Positions 9,279 through 16,833 of a DNA stretch of 64,000 nucleotides are shown here, piece by piece. The first letter of the stretch is position 1, and each line of letters starts with the position of its first letter. The stretch lies in NCBI GenBank assembly GCA_016716765.1, contig JADJVA010000004.1:186001-250000 (forward strand), read 5' to 3'. The notes under the pieces are model-generated. The model made no database searches, had not been told where the DNA came from, and was given only the letters and a program-made list of their open reading frames with translations. The position numbers and the translations under genes are program-made. Source of the stretch: Bdellovibrionales bacterium. GTDB taxonomy: Bacteria; Bdellovibrionota; Bdellovibrionia; Bdellovibrionales; UBA1609.

Positions 9279-10000
9279 AGATTTGGCCAGCGATTGATCT
9301 ATTAGAGGGAAAATGCGTGCGTCTGACTCAGGGAGATTATAGTCAGTGCAAGATATATGACAGTGATCCCGTGGTTGTTGCAAAAAAGTTTGAGGCGGAG
9401 GGGGCTAAGCAGATTCACGTTGTCGATTTGAGTCGAGCCAAAAATCCGATGAACTCGCAAATTGGTTTGATTGAAAGAATCTGTAAACAAACTGAACTTT
9501 TGGTTCAGGTGGGAGGAGGGATTCGATCCTTGCAAGATGCCAAGGACCTGATAGCGGCAGGAGCCAAGCGCTTGGTCATCGGAAGTTTGGCCGTCACAAA
9601 CCCAAGGGTGACTCAGGAAATACTTTCTCTTTTTGGTGGTTGCGTTCTAGCCCTCGATGTCCAGGCTTCCCGGGGAGATTACTTTGTGGCGACTCATGCG
9701 TGGACGGTCGTGAGCAAAATGACTCCCGAGTCCATCGTGTCGGATTATCCAAAAGCGAAGTCGATTCTGTGTACCGATATCAGCAGAGACGGTAAATTGA
9801 GCGGGCCGAGCGTCGAACTTTACTCGAGGTTGCGAAGAAGTTTAGGTGAGGTGGAGATTATTGCCTCAGGCGGAGTCAACAGCCTTGATGATCTGAGAGA
9901 ATTGCAAAAAACAGGATGTGAGGGCGTGATTGTTGGCAAAGCCTTCTATGAGGAGCGATTTAGTCTGAAGGAGGCCTTGGAATGCTTGCAAGGAGAGTAA
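9275..10000 (+). CDS. hisA: ProFAR isomerase (phosphoribosylformimino-AICAR isomerase)
   Basis: Encodes 241 aa, a (beta/alpha)8 barrel that opens the ribose of ProFAR to PRFAR. Asp8 in PAIDLLEGK is the general base; the paired phosphate-binding motifs QVGGGIRS and ASGGVNS mark the two half-barrels, and CTDISRDG holds the second catalytic Asp. Its end overlaps hisF by 19 bases and supplies the ribosome site (GGAGG inside the last codons) for that gene. Confidence 0.95.
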   Translation: MKIWPAIDLLEGKCVRLTQGDYSQCKIYDSDPVVVAKKFEAEGAKQIHVVDLSRAKNPMNSQIGLIERICKQTELLVQVGGGIRSLQDAKDLIAAGAKRLVIGSLAVTNPRVTQEILSLFGGCVLALDVQASRGDYFVATHAWTVVSKMTPESIVSDYPKAKSILCTDISRDGKLSGPSVELYSRLRRSLGEVEIIASGGVNSLDDLRELQKTGCEGVIVGKAFYEERFSLKEALECLQGE

Positions 10001-10749
10001 TCCCTTGTCTGGACGTAGCAGATGGAAAGGTTGTTAAGGGATTGAGATTTCGTGATCATGAAGTGGTCGGAGAGATCGAGGACTTAGCTGCTTTCTATTC
10101 TGATGAGGGCGCAGATGAATTGGTTTTTTATGATATCACAGCGAGCGCAGACGGAAGAGATATCTCTCAAGGATGGGTGGAGCGAATCGCTCGAAGAATT
10201 AATATTCCATTTTGCGTGGCTGGAGGCATTAGCTCCGTTGATGCTGCAAAAAGAGTTCTGTTCTCAGGTGCAGACAAAGTGTCGGTTAACACGCCCGCCC
10301 TGCTTCGCCCGCAATTGATTACCGAATTGGCTGAACAATTTGGTCGGCAATGCGTTGTCGTTGGCATCGACAGCATGAAAGTTCAGGATGAATATTTGGT
10401 TCGCTCTCACACGGGTCGAACTTCGACGCAACAGAGTACCAATTGGAAGACTCTGGATTGGATTGTCGAAGTGCAAAGGCTTGGTGCGGGTGAAATTGTC
10501 CTGAATTGCATGGATCAAGATGGAGTGCGCACGGGATATGATTTAGAGCAGTTACTGATTGCACGTGCCTTGTGTGATGTGCCCTTGGTGGCTTCGGGCG
10601 GAGCGGGCACGCTGGCTCACTTTGAGGAGGTTTTTCGACTCACTCAAGTTGATGGGGCCCTCGCGGCAAGTGTCTTTCACAAAAAGTTGTTTTCGATCGG
10701 CGAAGTGAAAAAGTACTGCAGAGAGCGCGGAATTAGAATTCGCCAATAA
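9982..10749 (+). CDS. hisF: Imidazole glycerol phosphate synthase, cyclase subunit
   Basis: Encodes 255 aa, homologous to hisA. Makes IGP and AICAR from PRFAR using ammonia channelled from HisH. The two catalytic aspartates are at the canonical positions: Asp11 in VIPCLDVADGK and Asp130 in VVVGIDSMK. Phosphate-binding AGGISS and ASGGAGT motifs are present. Starts inside hisA, 19 bases before its stop. Confidence 0.95.
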   Translation: MLARRVIPCLDVADGKVVKGLRFRDHEVVGEIEDLAAFYSDEGADELVFYDITASADGRDISQGWVERIARRINIPFCVAGGISSVDAAKRVLFSGADKVSVNTPALLRPQLITELAEQFGRQCVVVGIDSMKVQDEYLVRSHTGRTSTQQSTNWKTLDWIVEVQRLGAGEIVLNCMDQDGVRTGYDLEQLLIARALCDVPLVASGGAGTLAHFEEVFRLTQVDGALAASVFHKKLFSIGEVKKYCRERGIRIRQ

Positions 10750-10772
10750 TGCCAGTAAAATAGGAGTGCGAG

Positions 10773-11429
10773 ATGAATAAGCTTGAAGATAAGTGCTTGC
10801 CAATATCAAATAAGATCCAGGAACCACCAAAAATTTCTGACTTGGATTGGAAAAAGGGCGGAGGTTTGATTCCAGCGATTGTTCAAGATTATTTCTCTGG
10901 CCGAGTATTGATGTTGGGTTATGTAAATCAAGAATCAATGGAGAGAACCTTAGCCACTAGCAGGGTTACTTTTTTTAGTCGTAGTCGCAACACGATTTGG
11001 GAAAAGGGCGAAACTTCCGGTAACACGCTCCAGTTGGTCCGCTGGGCAATTGACTGTGACAGCGACACGATTTTGATTTTGGCTAAACCCGATGGGCCGA
11101 CTTGCCATACAGGTCAGGTGAGTTGCTTTGGCAATGGTGCTTCAGGTGCTTGGGGATTTCTTGAGGAACTAGAGGCTCATTTAGAAATTCGTCGACAGGA
11201 TTCGACAGGTCAGTCCTATACGGCCAAACTGCTTGAATCGGGGATTCGCCGTGTTGCCCAAAAAGTGGGAGAAGAGGGGATCGAGACAGTTATTGCTGCA
11301 GTGTCGGGAGACAAGGGAGACTTGGCCAACGAAACCGCGGACTTAATTTATCATTTGTTGGTGTTGCTTTTGGCTCGCGGGATGAGTTGGAAGGATGTGC
11401 TGGAAGTCTTAGCTCAAAGAAAAAAGTAG
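10773..11429 (+). CDS. hisI: Bifunctional phosphoribosyl-AMP cyclohydrolase / phosphoribosyl-ATP pyrophosphatase
   Basis: Encodes 218 aa carrying steps two and three of the pathway. The N-terminal HisI domain has LIPAIVQDYFSGRVLMLGY, an SRSRNTIWEKGETSGN substrate segment and metal-binding DCDSDT plus GPTCHTG. The C-terminal HisE domain (from about residue 135) has KVGEEGIETVIAA and ETADLIYHLLVLL, the MazG-like pyrophosphohydrolase helices. AGGAG precedes ATG 10773 after a 23-base gap. It is the last gene of the operon; its final codons and stop (11412-11429) reappear exactly at 16740-16757. Confidence 0.95.
   Translation: MNKLEDKCLPISNKIQEPPKISDLDWKKGGGLIPAIVQDYFSGRVLMLGYVNQESMERTLATSRVTFFSRSRNTIWEKGETSGNTLQLVRWAIDCDSDTILILAKPDGPTCHTGQVSCFGNGASGAWGFLEELEAHLEIRRQDSTGQSYTAKLLESGIRRVAQKVGEEGIETVIAAVSGDKGDLANETADLIYHLLVLLLARGMSWKDVLEVLAQRKK
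11412..11429 (+). repeat. 18-bp direct repeat, left copy (hisI stop region)
   Basis: The sequence gctcaaagaaaaaagtag forms the last codons and stop of hisI and recurs perfectly at 16740-16757. In both places one mismatched base and then ATGA follow. The pair brackets the transposase-remnant island. Confidence 0.85.
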
Positions 11430-11449
11430 CATGAACAAATGGGCTGCCT

Positions 11450-11794
11450 TTGAATACCAAAGTTTACCAACGTATTAAACTCTGCTGGTATGTCTTTACA
11501 GAAAGGGAGCCAAACAGGGATAGCCACCTTCATGGACTTCGAATTCAAGCGCCCCATTAGCTCCCAGAACTCTGTTAGATAAAACAGAGAACGTCCTCCC
11601 GTGTACTTGGCTCGACGGCCTGGTTTTTTAAGTCTGGGTTGAATTTTCCCACGACAGATCCTGATAGCATATTTTCTCGTGGAACCACACACAGGACAAA
11701 ACTCGTCCAATATCTTACCTTTATCTTTTTTGGTGCCATTTTGTTAGCGCAGGCGGATCTGGTTGAGATACGGTCGTCGGTGCTCGATGGTCAT
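11450..11794 (-). pseudogene. Remnant of an integrase-core (rve) transposase, N-terminal part
   Basis: Read leftwards, ATG 11794 with a good ribosome site (aaggag) gives MTIEHRRPYLNQIRLR and then a stop. In another frame from about 11745 the reading resumes as KGKILDEFCPVCGSTRKY, then KKPGRRAKY and an FWELMGRL...VWLPF segment. The ILDEF-CxxCG-RKYA series and the Pro-Leu-Trp-Leu-Pro block resemble the N-terminal helix-turn-helix region of the DDE integrase-core transposases that begin with a KILDEFC segment. The catalytic domain is absent; likeness is lost near 11450. A remnant from one frameshift and a large deletion. Family is from memory of the pattern. Confidence 0.6.
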
Positions 11795-12160
11795 GACTGA
11801 GTCTCCTTCAGGGCATTAGTTTTATTGCGTAAAACCTATTACTCAGAGGGTGCTCATTTGTGATTCAGCGAGCTTTTCCTTTTTGGGTGTTCACAAACCA
11901 TCTTCCTGGATGACTCACATTTATCGCACCAAAAATACTCTCCTTCGCACAAATTTGGCCATGTCTTCGGTTACATTCAATTTGAGGAAATGCGCCAGAA
12001 AGTTTAAAAATCGGAGATGTCCTCGGGTCTCCGAATTATAGAAGGTGACTCATTTTGTTAATACCTAAGTCGAGCCTTGTCGCTGAAATAAAAAAGTCCA
12101 TCAAACAAGACCTTTCGCATAAGCTTTAATTTGCAGAAAAAAACTCGCGGAGGTACAGGG
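11795..12160. other. Intergenic stretch between two transposase remnants
   Basis: No convincing gene. The T-rich segment 11840-11910 next to the rve-type remnant may be the old left end of that element, but no matching right end was found. A small plus-strand frame at 11850-12041 has no recognisable features and I do not call it. Confidence 0.4.
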
Positions 12161-13498
12161 ATGGACTTCTCTCATCTCATCACGACGGCTCTTGGTTTAC
12201 AAGATGTGACTATCGAAAAATTTGAATTTGACCGGTCAAAGTTGAGTTTAAGAGTATTCGCGAGACAAGATCGAGCATTCTGCCTCTGCCATCAATGTGG
12301 CAATCAGATAGGCTATGTACATGAGTGGAAAGAGCGATCTTTGCGTGCCCCCGCCGTTTGGGGCCTTTTTGTATGTGGAGGTGATTCTCTTTCAACTGAG
12401 AGGGTATTGTTTAGGGTGTGACGATAAGATTAGGTCGGCTCATATTTCCTTTCTATATCCAGATTTTGACACTCTAACTTATTCATTTTGTGAGTTTGCG
12501 GGTCGACTTATGGAGGAAATGCCCTGCGAAGCTGTAGCCAGATTTTTAAATGCATCGTCAAAAACACTTTGGTCACTGGATCAGAATCGAATGGCTAAGC
12601 TAAAACCACTCATGAAATTCCCAGAAAATATAGATCTAGAAAAAATGAGTGGAGATGAGGTTCACTTCCGAACGATGCCGAAGGAGAATAGCCTTGACCG
12701 ACCTGAGATCAAGTATGTCACCAACCTTGTCTGTTACGATCAGTCAAAGGTTTTAGCCAACGCTCCTGGCCGATCGGAAAGATCCCTACTCACTTGTTTA
12801 AATCAGCTATCTCCTGAGCAGCTTGCAAGGATAAAGTATTTTTCCCTCGATATGCACGAACCATTTATCAAGGCCGTTCGCAAAATGTGCCCCAATGCTA
12901 GAATCTGCATTGATAGATTCCACCTGGCTGAATATGTAAATAATGTCTTTGATGATGTAAGAAAATGCGAGTTCCGAAAGGCCAAGGAAAACAAAGATGG
13001 GTTTCAAGTGGATATGCTTGCTCCTCACAGGCGGTTTGTACTCGTAGAGCGTGAAAAGATGCTCTCGAAGAAAGACCTACGCATGTTGGATAAACTCAAA
13101 GAGATAAATAAAAATATTCTAAATGGAATGATCTTGGTCGAACACTTTCACTCCATTCTTGATAAAACGGAAGTAATCGAGTTTAGGAAATCACTTCTAC
13201 TGTGGTATCGCCTAGTGAGAGAATCCAACCTCAAACCGTTTAAAAAGATGGCCCTTTTGATTAGAAAGTACCGAGAAGAGATTGAAAGCTATATTACCTC
13301 CCGCCTTACCTCGGCAAAGTCGGAGGGATCAATAATAAAATAAAAGTTTTAAGGAGATCAGCTTATGGCTATACGAATGAAACCTCCTACCTCAATAAAA
13401 TCCTCCAAAGATGCGGCTACTTAAACTCTACCCATATCGATACGACAGGGTGGTTTTGGGGGCCAAATAGCAGGTTGGCACAAAATACCCCCTTCTAA
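12161..13498 (+). pseudogene. ISL3-family transposase broken by two compensating frameshifts
   Basis: GGAGG at 12149-12153 precedes ATG 12161. The first frame has the zinc-finger-like start (CLCHQCGNQIGYVHEWKERS). The reading then continues in the next frame as FGAFLYVEVILFQLRGYCLGC, the ISL3 second Cys pair, and the DDE domain with DEVHFR, FSLDMHEPFIKAVRKMCPNA and CIDRFHLAEYVN. The C terminus returns to the original frame as NNKIKVLRRSAYGY, the ISL3 hallmark, ending at TAA 13496-13498. The shifts are explained by one extra C in the run 12348-12352 and one missing base near 13329. Otherwise nearly full length (about 445 codons), so decay or sequencing error is recent. It may be the freshest of the remnants. 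Confidence 0.85.
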
Positions 13499-13687
13499 TA
13501 AACGGAGAGGCGCCGGAAATAGGACTTACAGATGCCTCTTTAGAGCCTTGGTGTTAAGAGAAAATACCCATCACCCATTTGATTGGATTTGAAGGTGGCA
13601 TTCGGATTGCTGTAGTAGGCTCCAGAAAGGACGGTTTCAGAGCTGTGGAGTCATAGGGATTTCTGCCGCTTTGTACAATGACCTCAC

Positions 13688-15850
13688 ATGCGCTATATCT
13701 ACCACCTCGCAATTTTGGCCTGCGCTTTTTTTTGCTCAAATTCTTACGCATCCTCAAAGTGCAAGTGGTTTTTGACCACCGATCTTCGTGGTGCTGCTGT
13801 CTTAAATAAGCAGTTTCCTAAATTAGCTGCATCTCAACCTGTGAGAGCCCAATCAAACATGGACGCCCGAAGTGGTTTTAGATTTGACCCCGTTGCACAG
13901 ATCGAGCGTTGGATGGAAGTCCTCGTGCGCACTCATCTGAGACGTCGCGACAATCAATTCGTTGTTGATCGTCTGAAAAATTATTACCACAAAAAATATG
14001 TCATCAAGGCTAGCGAGATCCCGGACAGCTATTATGCATTTCAACAAAGATTGGCTCTGGAAGAGGGCCATGGACATATCGAGCTAGATCGGAAAGCCAA
14101 GGAGCAATTGGCACGCCACTTAATTAGAAATCAGACCGATTCCATCAACAAATGGATCGACTACTTCGTTTCGTCCGATACTGATATATATCCCATGTGG
14201 ATTAAATATTGGGCCTTTAACGGTATGGTAAAACTTGGTTCTTACGATTCTAATTCTGGCAAGTTTGGTAACCGCGGCATTGGCCAGGTGGCACCGTTCG
14301 CCGAACTAAATAGGGAGGGTCTTGCAATTGTAATCGATCAAATTGCCAAAAAGATAGAGCCGCTTAACGTACGCGATCAAAGATTAGTTCGACTTTTTCA
14401 GGGGACCAACTTCGGAACATTATACGGGCGCGCTATTTTCAGTCTCAATGGGAAGGTGACGAATCTGACAAATATTCGGGGTAAATGGGTTCTCTTTCCG
14501 AGAAATTCTGATGCAAAGAAACTTGCAGGCTCTCTTTATGGTAGAAATACCGGCTGGTGCACAGCTAGTGAAACGACGGCAAAGCTGCAGCTCGAGCAAG
14601 GCGACTTTCACATTTTTATGAGTGAGGACGAAAATGGAAACACTAATATTCCTAGAATTGCCATCCGCATGCATGGATCAAAAGTGGCTGAAGTCCGTGG
14701 CGTGGCCAATGGCCAGAATATTGACCCGGCAATTGCGGCTACTCCCATTCTGCACGATAAATTAAACGAATTTGGCGAAGAGGCTGATCGCTACAAAAAA
14801 CGACTTGCAGATATGAAGCGCCTCACAAACCTCTATGAAAATCGCGCTCAAAGACCAATGACCATGGAAGACTTGCGGTTTCTTTATCAGGTTGATAGTC
14901 AGATTGAAGGATTTGGCCATATTGAAGGGTTTGGCAATTCGGAAGATCCGCGTATAAGTGAACTAATTAATGGCCGGGATAAAGTAAAAGACTTGATCAA
15001 GATATTTGGGATTTCAGGCGCCTTGATTTCGACCAACGCCGACGAAGCTTTACGCGGAGGAATGAAAATTCACGTTGGAGACTTAAAACTCAGCGATGTG
15101 GCGCTTGGGGATGTGGTACTGCCTGAATTGATTACGGGTTCATTTGAGGCGCGCAACCTTAAGACCATACATAACGTTACGTTTCCGCTGAAGGTGAAGG
15201 GCAAAGTCGTGCTCCCTAGGTTAAATACAGACATATCGATTTCGCTCCTTGAAGGTGGAATCACGAGGGAGCTTCAGGCTGGAGGCTCAACGTCGACGCG
15301 AGTTCGGATTCCGTCTGCTTTCAAAGGTAGCATTCAACTTGAAGCAGCAGATGTAAAGAATCTCGAGATTCCTGCTGATTTTGAGGGCACTCTAATTATT
15401 GGAGAAGCTGAGTCTGTCGAGGGTCTTACGATTCCCGCGTTGAATTATACGTCGCATATCTCATTTGGGAAACTTAAAAGTGCAAGAGGTATTAGGATCT
15501 CTCCCCACTTTGCCGGGATTCTTACGTTTATAAACCTTGAATCTGCGAATGGGTTAGTTATACCCAATGGCTTTCAGGGTGCGTTCGCAATCTACAATCT
15601 AACCGGGCCACTTGAAGAACTTGTGTTACCGAACAGAATGGCGGGCCTTTCATTATTTGGAGTTGAAAATGGAAGCGGTCTCCGACTCCCTAAATCGGTT
15701 AGCTACTTACAGCTTTCTAATTTGAAGGATGGGACGAATATCGACTGGCCGGACGAGATTGATAATTTCCTGTCTGTACCATCTGGCTTTGAGAGTTACG
15801 TTCCTGAGCGGCTTCGGAGCACCATAAGGCCTGCTCACGGAAACAACTAA
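13688..15850 (+). CDS. Large exported protein with a GWCTA module and leucine-rich-like C-terminal repeats
   Basis: Encodes 720 aa. Residues 1-21 form a signal peptide (hydrophobic core ILACAFF, then SYASS). Residues about 50-260 are mostly helical and charged. A central module (about 270-350) has GKWVLFPR, GRNTGWCTASE, GDFHIFMSEDENG, IPRIAIRMHG and VRGVANGQN; a similar 'W-C-T-A ... G-D-F-x-I ... R-x-A-I ... E-x-R-G' series occurs in uncharacterised mobile-element and phage-linked proteins, as I recall. From about residue 450 to the end are irregular 20-24-residue units with a [LI]x[IL]Px(x)[FL]xG pattern, resembling a leucine-rich or beta-solenoid binding surface. There is no obvious ribosome site. 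It is the only intact gene in the island and has a lower-GC, less Bdellovibrio-like feel than its neighbours. Function unknown; a secreted effector or surface adhesin is conceivable. Confidence 0.8.
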   Translation: MRYIYHLAILACAFFCSNSYASSKCKWFLTTDLRGAAVLNKQFPKLAASQPVRAQSNMDARSGFRFDPVAQIERWMEVLVRTHLRRRDNQFVVDRLKNYYHKKYVIKASEIPDSYYAFQQRLALEEGHGHIELDRKAKEQLARHLIRNQTDSINKWIDYFVSSDTDIYPMWIKYWAFNGMVKLGSYDSNSGKFGNRGIGQVAPFAELNREGLAIVIDQIAKKIEPLNVRDQRLVRLFQGTNFGTLYGRAIFSLNGKVTNLTNIRGKWVLFPRNSDAKKLAGSLYGRNTGWCTASETTAKLQLEQGDFHIFMSEDENGNTNIPRIAIRMHGSKVAEVRGVANGQNIDPAIAATPILHDKLNEFGEEADRYKKRLADMKRLTNLYENRAQRPMTMEDLRFLYQVDSQIEGFGHIEGFGNSEDPRISELINGRDKVKDLIKIFGISGALISTNADEALRGGMKIHVGDLKLSDVALGDVVLPELITGSFEARNLKTIHNVTFPLKVKGKVVLPRLNTDISISLLEGGITRELQAGGSTSTRVRIPSAFKGSIQLEAADVKNLEIPADFEGTLIIGEAESVEGLTIPALNYTSHISFGKLKSARGIRISPHFAGILTFINLESANGLVIPNGFQGAFAIYNLTGPLEELVLPNRMAGLSLFGVENGSGLRLPKSVSYLQLSNLKDGTNIDWPDEIDNFLSVPSGFESYVPERLRSTIRPAHGNN

Positions 15851-15854
15851 GAGT

Positions 15855-16255
15855 CTATTCTAAAACTCCAATTGCTCTGAAAGCTATGATAGAACAAGCT
15901 ATGTGCAGACAGTCCTCATAATTTTCCACCTTTTCCCCAACGAACTTAGAGATGGCGGAATTTGTTGAGCCACCAGAAAGGGATTTCTACGACCCAGCGA
16001 AGGTTTCGTTTTCCTGGATATCTTTGCTTTGTATCCATTCATTCGCCTTTCGATCGGATGGTCGGCTGATAGCCCCCTAAGCCCAAGAAATGTGTCGATT
16101 TAAATCAGAGTCGTATGCCTTGTCGGCCAGAAGATGATGGGTGCCGGAGGGTTTGTCTAGAATGAGCTTGCTCAGATTCGCATCAAAAAGTTTGGAGCCT
16201 TGGACGCTGGTCCCGTCTGTGATCAACCCGAGGCCCACTCCATATCCATCTGACA
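15855..16255 (-). pseudogene. Decayed IS5-like (DDE_Tnp_1) transposase, C-terminal part
   Basis: Reading leftwards from about 16255, one frame gives GLGLITDGTSVQGSKLF and LADKAYDSDLNRHISW, where the ADKAYDS block is the second catalytic Asp motif of IS5-type transposases. After a stop, another frame gives LRWVVEIPFWWLNKFRHL, matching the usual R-W-x-V-E-R-x-x-x-W-L-N-x-F-R catalytic-Glu motif, and a third frame gives ENYEDCLHIACSIIAFRAI up to the stop at 15855-15857. Thus the order of family motifs is intact but split across three frames, and the N-terminal half is missing. Clearly non-functional. Confidence 0.7.
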
Positions 16256-16267
16256 AAGGAGAGCCCT

Positions 16268-16390
16268 ATGACTCAGAGTCAGTATATTATTAATCGGAAA
16301 GTTAACGTAGTGTAACTTGCAGAGAAGATCGGAAATATTTCTGAGACATGCCGAAATCTTGGTGTCAGTCGGGAGGAATACAATACCAGT
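16268..16390 (+). pseudogene. N-terminal remnant of an IS481-like transposase
   Basis: ATG 16268 follows AAAGGAG. The frame reads MTQSQYIINRKVNVV, then an in-frame TAA, then LAEKIGNISETCRNLGVSRE. This is the usual opening helix-turn-helix of IS481-type transposases (LAEKxGNxSExCRxLGVSR). Likeness ends by about 16390, so only about 40 codons survive. The start abuts the end of the IS5-like remnant on the opposite strand. Confidence 0.55.
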
Positions 16391-16739
16391 CGAACCAATA
16401 GCGGCAATTGCTGCCTAGGCAGAGTTCCCAAACAAACCTGGGATGACGGATATGACCTATACAAAAAATATGTTCTTGATTCTAACTCGGTCGATGGCGC
16501 CCCCCTCGCCGAGGCTCGTCCGAATCTGGAGTCCGATAGTGGCATCCAGAATCAGCTTGACGACGAATGTTCCAAAAGTCAAAATTTACAAAATCAGAAA
16601 TCGGAGGTGGCAATCAAAGAACTGATGCACTAAGTTGTGAACTGTCTCGACCGAGAGAGTCATGTCCACGCAACTAAAAACTTCCGTAATCCATTGTCCA
16701 AGGCTAGCAGAACATCCTGCGTCCACTATTAAACAGTAC
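16391..16739. other. Intergenic stretch with no recognisable gene
   Basis: A frame continues after the IS481-like remnant to about 16630 but shows nothing recognisable, and its composition looks non-coding. The segment ends at the right copy of the 18-bp repeat. I see no promoter or structured RNA. Confidence 0.4.
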
Positions 16740-16757
16740 GCTCAAAGAAAAAAGTAG
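16740..16757 (+). repeat. 18-bp direct repeat, right copy
   Basis: Identical to 11412-11429, including the codons for A-Q-R-K-K-stop, though no hisI gene precedes it. It is followed by a single differing base and ATGA as at the left copy. It marks the right edge of the remnant island, about 75 bases before the radical SAM gene. Confidence 0.85.
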
Positions 16758-16833
16758 AATGAGAGATGGGGACCAAGTATACTCCATCACTCACCCTCCA
16801 GTGGGGCGGTATATTTTCGGAGTTACAACTTAG

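Larger units (their letters stand above)
11430..16739. mobile_element. Mosaic island of decayed insertion sequences between the his operon and a radical SAM gene
   Basis: About 5.3 kb lies between the two 18-bp repeats. It holds remnants of at least four transposases from different families (rve type, ISL3, IS5-like, IS481-like), all frameshifted, stopped or truncated, and one intact gene for a 720-aa secreted protein. None looks able to move by itself. No terminal inverted repeats were clear by eye. The sharp switch from a tight operon to broken genes suggests repeated insertion downstream of hisI (inference). Confidence 0.65.

Noticed and set aside
12017..12036. Possible left inverted repeat of the ISL3 element matching 13499-13518
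   Set aside because: Only about 11 of 20 positions pair, which is near chance; not called.
12340..12375. Programmed -1/+1 frameshifting in the ISL3 transposase
   Set aside because: ISL3 transposases are single-frame genes, there is no slippery heptamer at the shift, and a second compensating lesion downstream argues for mutation.
13554..13757. Minus-strand 67-codon frame before the 720-aa gene
   Set aside because: It overlaps the signal peptide of the larger gene, has no recognisable domain and no ribosome site.
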